DNA from: Candidatus Pseudoruminococcus merdavium
GTDB taxonomy: Bacteria; Bacillota; Clostridia; Oscillospirales; Ruminococcaceae
Assembly (NCBI GenBank): GCA_904419745.1
Contig: CAJFSS010000004.1
Location: 90,153 to 154,152 of the forward strand
DNA: 64,000 nucleotides
Direction of reading: 5' to 3'
Part shown: positions 27,147 through 35,046 of the stretch, piece after piece
Layout: every line of letters begins with the position of its first letter
Numbering within the stretch: position 1 is the stretch's first letter
Translations under genes and position numbers: made by a program
Notes under the pieces: generated by a model
Seen by the model: the letters and a program-made list of their open reading frames with translations, nothing else
What the model was told of the DNA's origin: nothing
The model's database searches: none

Positions 27147-28142
27147 TTAAAACGCAAAAGTTTCACAGACAAACGCTGTGAGAAGAGCAGTACAAGCTTC
27201 GACATCGGCCATATCTACAACGGAGACCGGAGCGTGGACATAACGGTTCGGGATACTGATTCCACAGCTGCGCACACCGTCATTGGACTGGTTGATTGCT
27301 CCAGCGTCGGTTCCACCGGCTGCAAGTACTTCTATCTGGTAATGGATGTTGTCCCGTTGTGCTACTTCCACCATCTGGTTTACCAGCATTTCATCACAGA
27401 TAACAGAGGAATCCATTGCCTTGATTGCAGCACCTCCGCCCAGCACAACATTGCCCTCCTTGTTGTCCGGGGTATCAAAACTGGTGGTAACATCCAGTGC
27501 AATTCCAATATCCGGATGAATCCCCTGTGCGGCAACCCTTGCACCGCGCAGCCCCAATTCCTCCTGTGTAGAAAAAACATAGTACAGATCGTTTGGGCAT
27601 TCCTTGATTTGCTGAATGCTTTGAATCAAAATATAGGCGGCAATCCGATCGTCAAAGGATTTGCTCATATAGCGCCCGCTGACAAGCTCCACACAGTCAC
27701 CAACGTAGTGAGCGGTATCGCCCACGCGGACATATTTTTCTGCGTCCTCTTTTGAAGTAGCTCCGATATCCACATAGAGCTTGGAGACGTCATTTTTCCC
27801 AATTTCAGCAATGTTTGTTTCCGTCATCAGCGCGCCTTTAACGCCGTTTTGGAATTCAATCCGGTTTGCATAAGAAGTGTACATGGAAATACCGCCGACA
27901 GCCCGGACTTTCAGGTATCCGTCATCCGTAATTTTGGTAACCATAAAGCCAATTTCATCAATGTGTGCGCTGGCCATGATTTTTTTCGGATTTGCAGCTG
28001 TTCCTTTTTTATAAGTAATGACATTTCCAAGCGCGTCAATTTTCACTTCATCGACATAGGGTTTTACTAATTCAGCTACATAGGAGGCGATTTCCTTTTC
28101 CCGTCCACTGACGCCGAAAATCTGGGTAAGTTCTTTGAGCAT
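27147..28142 (-). CDS. M42-family glutamyl/leucyl aminopeptidase
   Basis: The 331-residue protein is a full-length M42 dinuclear zinc aminopeptidase. Visible metal and catalytic segments are SAHIDEIGFMV (metal His), KSFDDRIAAYILI (bridging Asp), STQEELGLRGARVAA (catalytic Glu) and the late GGTDAGAINQSN. These tetrahedral cytoplasmic enzymes trim N-terminal residues from peptides. The ATG at 28142 opens the conserved MLKELTQIFGVSGREKEI; an upstream in-frame extension to 28244 shows no similarity. It is a single gene. Confidence 0.93.
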   Translation of the reverse strand: MLKELTQIFGVSGREKEIASYVAELVKPYVDEVKIDALGNVITYKKGTAANPKKIMASAHIDEIGFMVTKITDDGYLKVRAVGGISMYTSYANRIEFQNGVKGALMTETNIAEIGKNDVSKLYVDIGATSKEDAEKYVRVGDTAHYVGDCVELVSGRYMSKSFDDRIAAYILIQSIQQIKECPNDLYYVFSTQEELGLRGARVAAQGIHPDIGIALDVTTSFDTPDNKEGNVVLGGGAAIKAMDSSVICDEMLVNQMVEVAQRDNIHYQIEVLAAGGTDAGAINQSNDGVRSCGISIPNRYVHAPVSVVDMADVEACTALLTAFVCETFAF

Positions 28143-28332
28143 GCTGTCTCCTCGCTTTCTCTTTCTGTCACAACATTGTCTGTCAAACGCGGTAAAACCG
28201 ATAAATTGCAAACCATCCGTTTTTACCAGCGGCAAGTGTTTCAAACTGCCCTACAGGGGAGATATCCCATTAAGACACCCCTATCATAGCATAACAGACA
28301 AAGATTTTCAATTCAAAATCTGTAGATTTGTG

Positions 28333-29088
28333 TCAAAGGGAAATAAGAATTCCAACAGGGCAGTGATCGCTCCCCATAATCTGGGGACAAATAAAGGAGT
28401 CTTCCAATTTTTCTTTTAAGTCATCAGAAATCAGGAAATAGTCAATGCGCCACCCAACGTTTCTCTCCCGGGCCTTAAACATGTATGACCACCAGGAATA
28501 CGCATCCGTTTTGTCCGGATATAGAACGCGGAAACTATCCAGGAAGCCGCTGTCAAGGAGTTGGGTCATTTTTTCACGTTCTTCTACTGTAAACCCTGCG
28601 TTTCCCTGATTGGTTTTTGGGTTTTTTAGATCGATTTCTTTGTGGGCTACGTTCATATCTCCACAGACAATAACAGGCTTTTTTTCTTTGAGTGAGTTTA
28701 GGTAAGCGCGAAACGCATCTTCCCATTGCATCCGGTATTCAAGACGCGTCAATTCACGCTGTGCATTAGGAGTATAGACGTTGACCAGATAAAACCGATC
28801 GTATTCCAATGTGATAACCCGGCCTTCTTTATCATGCTCTTCAACTCCAATTCCATAACTCACCTCAAGTGGTTCGGTTTTGGTAAAAATAGCAGTACCG
28901 GAATACCCCTTTTTTTCAGCAGAATTCCAGAATTCATAATAACCTTCCAAGGGGACTTCCGCCTGCCCCTGCTGCATCTTGGTCTCTTGCAGGCACAGAA
29001 TATCTGGATCAAGGGAAGCAATGCTTTCCAAAAAGCCTTTATTCATACAGGCACGCAGCCCATTTACATTCCAGGATATTGCTTTCAT
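28333..29088 (-). CDS. xthA: exodeoxyribonuclease III / AP endonuclease
   Basis: The 251-residue enzyme has all ExoIII motifs: ISWNVNGLRA at the start, LCLQETKMQ (catalytic Glu), DRFYLVNVYTPNAQ, CGDMNVAHKEIDL (Asp and Asn), WRIDYFLIS and the terminal GSDHCPV (Asp-His). It cuts DNA at abasic sites and removes 3' blocks in base-excision repair. The ATG at 29088 is at the first motif. It is 15 nt downstream of the aroE-aroK gene on the same strand and may be co-transcribed. Confidence 0.95.
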   Translation of the reverse strand: MKAISWNVNGLRACMNKGFLESIASLDPDILCLQETKMQQGQAEVPLEGYYEFWNSAEKKGYSGTAIFTKTEPLEVSYGIGVEEHDKEGRVITLEYDRFYLVNVYTPNAQRELTRLEYRMQWEDAFRAYLNSLKEKKPVIVCGDMNVAHKEIDLKNPKTNQGNAGFTVEEREKMTQLLDSGFLDSFRVLYPDKTDAYSWWSYMFKARERNVGWRIDYFLISDDLKEKLEDSFICPQIMGSDHCPVGILISL

Positions 29089-29102
29089 CAGTTTTGCTCC
29101 TT

Positions 29103-30485
29103 TCATATGGATTCGCATACTTCTCTGCATAAATCCTCAATGGTAATGCCGCTGACACGGAGATCACAGGCATGACGGTAAATAGGGGTTCTGGAATCAT
29201 GCCTTGCCCGCAGAGCGGGTTCTCCTCCTTTGGCAAGCGGACGGGTAGTATCGCCCCGTAGAACCTCTAGAATTCGTTCAATGGGCGTATCCAACCAAAC
29301 CAGAAGTCCGGTTTGCTTGACAACCTCTACATTTCTTGGATCTAATACAGCGCCGCCGCCAAGAGAAATAATGGTACCTTTCTGGGAGGATGCTTTCCGT
29401 ACGGCTTCCCGCTCCAGGCTCCGGAAGGTTTCCTCCCCGTGTTCTTTAAAAATGGTAGCAATGGTCTTTTTCTCCTGCTGTTCCACCAGTTGGTCGGTAT
29501 CCAGAGGGGTAATATCAAGGAACTTCCCAAGGCAATTTGCGACGGAGGTCTTTCCGCAGCCCATAAACCCACACAGGACAAGGTTTTCCCTGTGGTAATG
29601 CTCCCGTAGGCGCTTAAACATCAACTGGACCGCAATCATCTGCTCTGTTTCTAGCAACTGTTTGGGCTGAAAGTGGGCTCCTGTCCAGAGTTCCTGCGCC
29701 CTGGCGGCCTGTCCTACCAGCATCAAAAGTCCGTCTTGATAGGGGATTCCCCTTGTTTTCGCCTCTTTTAGCAGAGTTGTCCGTCTGGGGTTATAGATAC
29801 AATCAAAGACATATTGTGTCCATGGGCATTGGGAGAGGGAAAGTGGGGTGTGTCCTTCTTCTGGGGACATTCCAACCGGGGTACCATTGATGATGATTTG
29901 TGTTCTCTCAGGAACATGGGAAAAATCCGTTATCCTGATAGAATAGCCGCAGCGACGGAGCAGCTGATACAGACGCTCTGCTTTCGGACCCTTGGGATTT
30001 CTGGCGCAGACTGTAACCCGTGCTCCGTTTTTTGCACAGAGATAGGCAGCCATTGCACTGACTCCCCCATTACCAAGAATCAAGACTTCTTTTCCCCTCA
30101 GGGAGAGATTGTCCCGTTTGAAGGCAAGAGACATCCCATCGATATCGGTATTATATCCATAGGATTTCCCGGCCGAAAATAAGACGGTATTGACACTGCC
30201 GAGCGCCGCGGCGTCCTCATCAATTTCATCCAGAAAAGGCAATATGTTTATTTTGTGCGGGATTGTGAGATTACACCCCAAAAGCTTTTCTTTTGCCAGT
30301 GAGAAAGCCTCCTCCAATTGATGGGGGGGGACTTCCACAGCAATGTAATCCGCTTTTATATGATTCTGCTGAAAAAGCGCAGCATGAAGTTGGGGGGACA
30401 CGGAATGTGCAACTGGGTAACCAAACAGGCCAAAAGTAGGACGTTGGGGGATGAATTCCCGAAATTGGGAGAGTGTGAGATTCAT
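29103..30485 (-). CDS. fused shikimate dehydrogenase - shikimate kinase
   Basis: The 460-residue protein joins two successive steps of the shikimate pathway. Residues 1 to about 275 are AroE: GLFGYPVAHSVSP binds shikimate, CNLTIPHK carries the catalytic Lys, GYNTDIDGMS and LGNGGVSAMA bind NADP. Residues from about 300 are AroK: Walker A GFMGCGKTS at 306-314, DTDQLVEQQ, and TTRPLAKGG near the lid. AroE and AroK are usually separate genes; the fusion occurs in some Clostridia. Its ATG overlaps the stop of the DUF188 gene at 30482 by 4 nt. Confidence 0.93.
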   Translation of the reverse strand: MNLTLSQFREFIPQRPTFGLFGYPVAHSVSPQLHAALFQQNHIKADYIAVEVPPHQLEEAFSLAKEKLLGCNLTIPHKINILPFLDEIDEDAAALGSVNTVLFSAGKSYGYNTDIDGMSLAFKRDNLSLRGKEVLILGNGGVSAMAAYLCAKNGARVTVCARNPKGPKAERLYQLLRRCGYSIRITDFSHVPERTQIIINGTPVGMSPEEGHTPLSLSQCPWTQYVFDCIYNPRRTTLLKEAKTRGIPYQDGLLMLVGQAARAQELWTGAHFQPKQLLETEQMIAVQLMFKRLREHYHRENLVLCGFMGCGKTSVANCLGKFLDITPLDTDQLVEQQEKKTIATIFKEHGEETFRSLEREAVRKASSQKGTIISLGGGAVLDPRNVEVVKQTGLLVWLDTPIERILEVLRGDTTRPLAKGGEPALRARHDSRTPIYRHACDLRVSGITIEDLCREVCESI

Positions 30486-30943
30486 GTGTTCAGATCCTTT
30501 CTGGGGCTGCATAGGGAAATCAACAGGCTGCAAAACGCCGACTCAAACGCTCGATCATCCTGAGGCGTCCGTTTTCGTTGCCCATGGATTCTTTTTCCGC
30601 TGCGGCGCATTTTTTGTCCAAGATGCCGTTCCAATAAATGACGGTCCATGTTTTGAGAAGTATAGAGCATCCCATTTTGGTGGATAGGATGGCAGTGTTT
30701 GGAAAGCGCCAGAGCGGCAACCCCATAATCCTGGGTGACCACGATATCCCCACAGTGTACAAGATTGATAAGGGCAAGATCAGCACTATCCCTTGCCTTG
30801 TCCACAGTAATAATACGACTGTATCCATCATGGAGTTGATGGCTGGTATCTGTCACCATGGTCACTGGGACAGAATACTGCCGGGCAAGCCTTACAATAA
30901 TATCTTTTACCGGACAGGCATCTGCATCCACATAAATATGCAT
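30482..30943 (-). CDS. YaiI/YqxD-family (DUF188) protein
   Basis: The 153-residue protein is a full-length UPF0178/DUF188 member. It starts MHIYVDADACPVKDII and contains VTDTSHQ and DIVVTQDYGVAALAL, giving a PIN-like set of acidic residues. The family is thought to be nucleic-acid related but has no firm function. It overlaps the start of aroE-aroK by 4 nt, making a two-gene operon. Confidence 0.92.
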   Translation of the reverse strand: MHIYVDADACPVKDIIVRLARQYSVPVTMVTDTSHQLHDGYSRIITVDKARDSADLALINLVHCGDIVVTQDYGVAALALSKHCHPIHQNGMLYTSQNMDRHLLERHLGQKMRRSGKRIHGQRKRTPQDDRAFESAFCSLLISLCSPRKDLNT

Positions 30944-30980
30944 TGTGGTATTCCTCCCTTTAAAATGGGATTAAAATAAG

Positions 30981-31015
30981 AAAATCAGGCGCTTAAAGTA
31001 CAACGCCTGATTTTT
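30981..31015. terminator. bidirectional terminator after the MarR gene
   Basis: AAAATCAGGCG / CGCCTGATTTTT stem with a 12-nt loop, 7 nt past the MarR-type regulator stop. Confidence 0.85.
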
Positions 31016-31021
31016 CCTGAG

Positions 31022-31459
31022 TCAGAATTCCAGTTCGTGCCCTGTAAGGTTTTTATGGATTTTGCGTAAAACGGCAATGGCTTCCTCCCGTTCCTTCGGG
31101 GAAAAACCGGAGAAACAGATTTCTTCCTGTTCCTGTAAAAACACTTCGCTGATACGCTGGTGCGCGTCGCGGCCCTTTTGCGTCAGATGGACGGTTACAA
31201 CGCGCTTATCTTCCAACGAGGGTCTTCGTTCTACCAGACCGGATTTTTCCATCAGCGTGAGAATGCTTGTAATGGTAGCGGGTTCCAACTGGCACTTTTC
31301 CGCAATGAGCTTTTGGTTGCATCCGTCATATTTGACCAACATGTCAAGTAACATGGGCTGCCCGCGGGTCAACCCATTTTTAGCAAGTCCTTCCCCTGCA
31401 TGTTTGCGGTGTGCGTTGACAATTCCGCCAAGTAATTTATGAAAAACAGGATCTTGCAA
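31022..31459 (-). CDS. MarR-family transcription regulator
   Basis: The 145-residue protein has the MarR winged helix. The recognition part is CQLEPATITSILTLMEKSGLVERRPSLEDKRVVTVHLTQKGR (about residues 54-95, wing with Asp-Lys-Arg), between helical dimerisation ends. MarR proteins usually repress neighbouring or divergent genes on ligand binding. The divergent neighbour at 31720 is a candidate target. Ligand is unknown. Confidence 0.9.
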   Translation of the reverse strand: MQDPVFHKLLGGIVNAHRKHAGEGLAKNGLTRGQPMLLDMLVKYDGCNQKLIAEKCQLEPATITSILTLMEKSGLVERRPSLEDKRVVTVHLTQKGRDAHQRISEVFLQEQEEICFSGFSPKEREEAIAVLRKIHKNLTGHELEF

Positions 31460-31585
31460 ATTTGTCCCCTCCTAAATCGGAAAAGGCTTCCCTTTTTTCT
31501 TTATTATAGACGTCTCCAAAAAGAGATGTCAACTCAAAAAAGGGTTTTCTTCCCGTTCTTTAAAGAAGTTTAAGGAATTTAAGGG

Positions 31586-31613
31586 TTCTCAAATGGACAA
31601 GTTGTGTTATAAT
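31586..31613 (+). promoter_or_regulatory. extended -10 promoter facing the gene at 31720
   Basis: TGTTATAAT, an extended -10 (TATAAT at 31608-31613), with TTCTCA about 16 nt upstream as a weak -35. It lies in the divergent gap next to the MarR gene. Confidence 0.5.
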
Positions 31614-31719
31614 CAAAGAAAGAAGGGGATTTCCATGTCTGAGTGAATGCCCCGCAGAATAATAGTCCATGCTTTTATTAAGAGTATTGATAGAAATTGA
31701 TGATAGGAAGGAAGCTGTT

Positions 31720-32319
31720 ATGCCGTTTCCAGTCAGTATCCAATCCTCGCCGGTTGTCTGGGATACGCTACCGGTGGCAAAACTTACACAGTATCCTTTT
31801 GCCAAGGGGGCTTACCGACCTTTTTCCCAGGCAAGAATCTGTTTTGTCCCATCTGAGGGCCTCTATCTTAGAATGTGGTCTTTTGAAGTGGAATTGCGAT
31901 GTGAAGAATGGGAGCCCCGGGTTTTGTTGGAAGACAGCTGCATGACAGTTTGTGTGTGCGCGGGAGAAGAGTATCTCAGGATTACTTCCAACGCGAGGGC
32001 GGTTGCCTGTATCCAGAAATGCCGACAAGAGCAGGTGGTGGAAGAGTATAATTCCACCGTTTTACGGCATCTCCATGCCTTTCAGGGCGAGGACTTACAG
32101 GGGGAATATTGGGGAGTGGAGTTTTTACTTTCCAATGAGTTTCTGCAAAAGGAGTTTTTGTTTCCCGATCTGCAGCCGGGAGTGGTTTTCCAGGGAAATT
32201 TCTATTCTACCCGCTTAGATGGAATAAAAGAACATTTTGGTTGTTTGTATCCGGTACACAGCAAGACTCCGGCTTTTTTGCCGGAATCCTTTGGTGATTT
32301 TGAAGTTGTAGATTATTGA
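31720..32319 (+). CDS. conserved protein of unknown function, possibly CBM9-like
   Basis: The 199-residue protein starts at an ATG after AGGAAG. It has a beta-rich pattern with several aromatic residues, and ends with FPDLQPGVVFQGNFY ... FGDFEVVDY. This recalls carbohydrate-binding (CBM9-like) domains found as stand-alone Clostridial proteins, but I am not certain. There is no signal peptide, so it should be cytoplasmic. It is divergent from the MarR gene and followed by a 43-residue membrane protein. Confidence 0.65.
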   Translation: MPFPVSIQSSPVVWDTLPVAKLTQYPFAKGAYRPFSQARICFVPSEGLYLRMWSFEVELRCEEWEPRVLLEDSCMTVCVCAGEEYLRITSNARAVACIQKCRQEQVVEEYNSTVLRHLHAFQGEDLQGEYWGVEFLLSNEFLQKEFLFPDLQPGVVFQGNFYSTRLDGIKEHFGCLYPVHSKTPAFLPESFGDFEVVDY

Positions 32320-32338
32320 GAAAAGGGGTTGGATTTGT

Positions 32339-32470
32339 ATGCGTACTTTTGGAAAATTTTTTACGTGGACCTTGGTGATTGTTGCTGTCATTGGCGGAAT
32401 TCTTGCATTGGTCGACTACCTCTATGAGACCTATGCAAAGCACTACATTTCCACACAAAACGATGATTAA
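32339..32470 (+). CDS. 43-residue single-pass membrane protein
   Basis: A small gene after AAAAGGGGTT. It encodes a basic start, one clear membrane helix (TLVIVAVIGGILALVDYLY, about residues 10-28) and a short polar tail. It lies 19 nt behind the unknown protein and right before a strong terminator, so it is probably the last gene of that unit. Function unknown. Confidence 0.65.
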   Translation: MRTFGKFFTWTLVIVAVIGGILALVDYLYETYAKHYISTQNDD

Positions 32471-32503
32471 AAAAACGGGAGACGAATTCGTCTCCCGTTT
32501 TTT
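32470..32503. terminator. strong bidirectional terminator
   Basis: AAAAAACGGGAGACGAA and its complement form a perfect 17-bp palindrome with flanking A and T runs, before the tRNA locus. Confidence 0.92.
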
Positions 32504-32564
32504 ATTGGGAACAGGATTGCAATCCCTGCACAAAACTGTTATACTATATAGGCTATCCAAAGAT

Positions 32565-32611
32565 GGAGAGTTGTCCGAGTGGTCGAAGGTGCAGCACTCG
32601 AAATGTTGCGC
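32565..32611 (+). pseudogene. 5' half of a tRNA-Ser(CGA), 3' half missing
   Basis: GGAGAGT acceptor strand, the D arm (TCCGAGTGGTCGAAGGT) and the anticodon arm CAGCA-CTCGAAA-TGTTG with anticodon CGA are intact. The sequence then leaves tRNA: there is no variable arm, T arm or acceptor partner. A GTTTTGA-GAAG-TCAAAAC hairpin (32613-32630) follows. It is probably a remnant left by insertion or deletion at this locus. Confidence 0.65.
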
Positions 32612-32755
32612 TGTTTTGAGAAGTCAAAACTTAACAAAGCCTTTAACCATGCGGGTTTACCACATACCAGCAGTTTCAGAACACGCTGAGTTCTAATCAA
32701 AATTCTAATAAAATTAAATAATGCGTTAACCTCGCGAATGCGAGTTAACATATAC

Positions 32756-32847
32756 GGAGATGTACCCAAGTGGTTGAAGGGTCCGGATTCGAAATCCGGT
32801 AGGTCGGTTCTGCCGGCGCTGGGGTTCAAATCCCCACATCTCCGCCA
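32756..32847 (+). tRNA. tRNA-Ser(CGA)
   Basis: Complete class II tRNA: acceptor GGAGATG / CATCTCC, D arm, anticodon stem CCGGA / TCCGG with loop TTCGAAA (anticodon CGA). The long variable arm, T loop GGTTCAAATCC, discriminator G and an encoded CCA are also present. It decodes UCG. It is the last chromosomal-type gene before the biosynthetic cluster. Confidence 0.95.
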
Positions 32848-32854
32848 GCGTGAC

Positions 32855-32895
32855 GCTGGACCCAATTCGTTTTTGGGTTCAGCGTTATTTTTTGA
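32855..32895 (+). terminator. terminator of tRNA-Ser
   Basis: GCTGGACCCAA / TTGGGTTCAGC stem with one G-T pair, followed by TTATTTTTT. A smaller CCAGCG-TGA-CGCTGG dyad overlaps its left arm. Confidence 0.85.
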
Positions 32896-32950
32896 TTTAT
32901 GCTCGGCTAAACAGTTTGGCATCTTTTTCAGTTCCTCTTTACATAACATG

Positions 32951-32997
32951 AATAGATACTAATTTTGACATGATGGGAGTCACAATTAGTATCTATT
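32951..32997. repeat. 47-nt inverted repeat with 14-bp perfect arms
   Basis: AATAGATACTAATT and its exact complement enclose 19 nt in which TGAC pairs with GTCA. It is AT-rich and followed by TTTTTATTTT. It could be a terminator for leftward or rightward transcripts, a recombinase-type site or an operator upstream of the gene cluster. Confidence 0.7.
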
Positions 32998-33039
32998 TTT
33001 TATTTTAAAAATATTGAATTTTATTAAGAAAAGAAAATT

Positions 33040-33057
33040 TTTGTCGAAAAATGTCGA
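33040..33057 (+). promoter_or_regulatory. tandem Spo0A-like boxes
   Basis: TTTGTCGAA at 33040-33048 matches the 0A-box consensus. A second TGTCGA follows at 33052-33057, exactly 10 bp after the first TGTCGA. They lie about 16-33 bp upstream of the -35 of the cluster promoter, where Spo0A typically activates. Confidence 0.5.
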
Positions 33058-33072
33058 TATGTTAAAAATATA

Positions 33073-33101
33073 TTTACAAACTAGCAAAAATATTATATAT
33101 T
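33073..33101 (+). promoter_or_regulatory. candidate promoter of the biosynthetic cluster
   Basis: TTTACA (33073-33078), 17 nt, TATATT (33096-33101) in a very AT-rich region, about 100 nt before the ROK gene ATG. Confidence 0.5.
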
Positions 33102-33204
33102 TTAAATAAAGTTTTGTGAAATTCAAAAGATTATGTAAATTTAGATCATAAGATTTTCAATAAAATAAGTAAAAAACAAATATAACAAAAGGGGTAGGAT
33201 TCCG

Positions 33205-34041
33205 ATGAACATTGTGGGAGTAGATATTGGAGGAACCAAGATGTACCTGTGCATTCCAGTGGATGGTACATATATCGAACATACGGTTCCAACTGGCAAG
33301 GAATGCACACCTGATTACCTGAGAGAAGAAATCCATAAATTTTTGTCCCGGTTGCCCGTAAAAGTAGATGCTATGGGGATTGGCATCAGTGGAATGGTGT
33401 CAGGTGACCAGTATGTTGCCCATTCCGTTACGCTTCCAAATTTGAATGGAATTACGGCATACTATTTTTCTGATGGAATGGATGCCTGGCTGCTTAATGA
33501 TCTGCGTTGCGCAACGTATGCGGAAGTCGCAAATTATCCGAATGATGAAGTGCTGGTTGTAGTATTGGTGGGTTCTGGGACGGCTGCTGGAATTGCGATA
33601 GACGGCACAGTGCTTGGCGGAAGTATCGGATTTGCCGGGGAAGTAGGATACTTCCCGGTTATGACGGAAACAGGAATTCAATATGAGGACGATATGAGCG
33701 GAGGGAATGCACTGCTGAGAAAAACCGGCCTGACACCGCAAGAGTTACTTGAAAAAATTGAAAAAAAAGAGTCTGAATCGGTTCAATTGATTGAAACTGC
33801 AGGCACCTATTTTGGAATGGCTATGGCAGGTCTTATCAATATACTTAACCCGAGCAAATTGATTGTCGGAGGGAGAACAATCACTTACCCAGGGTATCTT
33901 GACCAAGCAATGAAAGTATGTGATCACTACGCTCTTCTTCCAGCCAGAGAAGCCTGCAGTATTCTTCCGCCAAGTGACGCAGTTCGATCCGTGGCACTTG
34001 GTGCAATTGAATATGTAAAACGAAAATATTCTGACCGGTAG
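33205..34041 (+). CDS. ROK-family kinase opening the gene cluster
   Basis: The 278-residue protein starts with IVGVDIGGTKMYLC (phosphate loop) and has the catalytic LLNDLRCATYAEVA and GFAGEVGYF. The DDMSGGNALLRKTG stretch matches the ROK gene at 13018, in place of the CxCGxxGC zinc motif. It is thus a third paralogue in the window, moved or copied into the cluster. Predicted role: phosphorylate a sugar or sugar-like alcohol used by the pathway, perhaps for the glycosyltransferase at 36137. The site AAAGGGGTAGGA precedes the ATG. The next gene starts 12 nt after its stop. Confidence 0.85.
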   Translation: MNIVGVDIGGTKMYLCIPVDGTYIEHTVPTGKECTPDYLREEIHKFLSRLPVKVDAMGIGISGMVSGDQYVAHSVTLPNLNGITAYYFSDGMDAWLLNDLRCATYAEVANYPNDEVLVVVLVGSGTAAGIAIDGTVLGGSIGFAGEVGYFPVMTETGIQYEDDMSGGNALLRKTGLTPQELLEKIEKKESESVQLIETAGTYFGMAMAGLINILNPSKLIVGGRTITYPGYLDQAMKVCDHYALLPAREACSILPPSDAVRSVALGAIEYVKRKYSDR

Positions 34042-34053
34042 GTAGGTGGGAAA

Positions 34054-34635
34054 ATGCCTGAAACAATGAATACGTGTCATAGCCCAGGAGTGCATTGTCA
34101 CTGGTCCTCCATTACCGGTTGCCTGAATGCTTTGGTTCCGGGATTCAACAGCGCCCATGTTTTTTTAGCCGGGCATGGACTAAAAACGGATTACCAGATA
34201 GAAAAAAAGTGCGATTTTTCTGGCCTTTTGCTGACAAACCATTTTAGCAGACTGTATCCTGTATTTTTTGAGAGGAATGGTCTGAATTTTGAATATGTTG
34301 ATGTGAATTATTCTTTTCCGGAGCTTTTGAAAAGAATAAAACAAGAAAATGATAGGGGTTTTCCCGTTATAATCTCTCTTTTTTCCCGGAAAATCCCCTA
34401 TCATGCCGCGTTTCATAGTACAAGCTCCAATATGCATTGTGTTGCAGTCAGCACTGTAGAATCGAACAGACTGTATGTCCATGATTTTTTTATTCCTACG
34501 CACCCTGTATCCGAGTTTCATGGATGGGTTGGGAAAGAAGAGCTAAGATCCGGTTGGGAGGATTCGATTAAGAAAGTATACTTCTTTAATCGAGAAGAGA
34601 CTGACTTTCTTAAAAAAACTGTTGTGGCAAAATAA
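34054..34635 (+). CDS. BtrH-type acyltransferase, N-terminal part (frameshifted gene)
   Basis: The 193-residue product matches the N-terminal, papain-like BtrH domain: GVHCHWSSI (candidate nucleophile C15), MHCVAVST (H128) and YVHDFF (D144) form a Cys-His-Asp triad. In butirosin synthesis BtrH moves an acyl chain from a carrier protein to an amine. Such proteins are about 320-340 residues with a helical C-terminal half, as in the gene at 47453. Here the frame stops at 34635, and the missing half lies in another frame just after (see 34650). An A7 run at 34612-34618 is the likely shift point. Confidence 0.7.
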   Translation: MPETMNTCHSPGVHCHWSSITGCLNALVPGFNSAHVFLAGHGLKTDYQIEKKCDFSGLLLTNHFSRLYPVFFERNGLNFEYVDVNYSFPELLKRIKQENDRGFPVIISLFSRKIPYHAAFHSTSSNMHCVAVSTVESNRLYVHDFFIPTHPVSEFHGWVGKEELRSGWEDSIKKVYFFNREETDFLKKTVVAK

Positions 34636-34649
34636 ACTATGAAAAGTTA

Positions 34650-35042
34650 TTGTTTGAACTGAGAGAGTATCTGAAAACGGGGAGAACAGGAATAGCGTTG
34701 TTCTTACAGGATTTTCGAGAATGTGCGGAAAATAATCCGCAGACAATTCGGGAAAATGTGAGGCAAATCTGCTTTGCGCTGCAGTTTGACTCTGTGGTCC
34801 CTTCCCGTAAATTGCTGTCGGATGTTTTTAAGAGAGCTGGTCACGAGTACTCAGAAGCAGTGGATCAACTGGAACAGTTCGTGAAAGAATGGTATAAAAT
34901 CACCTTTTCCTTGATGAAATACAGTTACGGGCGGACCAATACAGGGTTTATCAGGATTTCTCAGCGTATGGACTGGGTGATGGAGCAGGAACGGCAATTA
35001 TTAAAGGGTATTTGTGAATGGAAAACAGGGACAGGGAGATGA
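34650..35042 (+). CDS. C-terminal part of the split BtrH-type protein
   Basis: This frame is open from 34614 and encodes about 130 residues, mostly helical (LREYLKTGRTG ... FKRAGHEYSEAVDQLEQF). It looks like the C-terminal half of a BtrH-type protein. The only local start is a TTG at 34650 without a good ribosome site. One extra A in the A7 run upstream would join it to the preceding gene, giving a protein of about 335 residues, close to the 339 of the second BtrH-type gene. Real frameshift, recoding, phase variation or read error are all possible. It ends 4 nt before the radical SAM ATG. Confidence 0.6.
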   Translation: MFELREYLKTGRTGIALFLQDFRECAENNPQTIRENVRQICFALQFDSVVPSRKLLSDVFKRAGHEYSEAVDQLEQFVKEWYKITFSLMKYSYGRTNTGFIRISQRMDWVMEQERQLLKGICEWKTGTGR

Positions 35043-35046
35043 GAAA

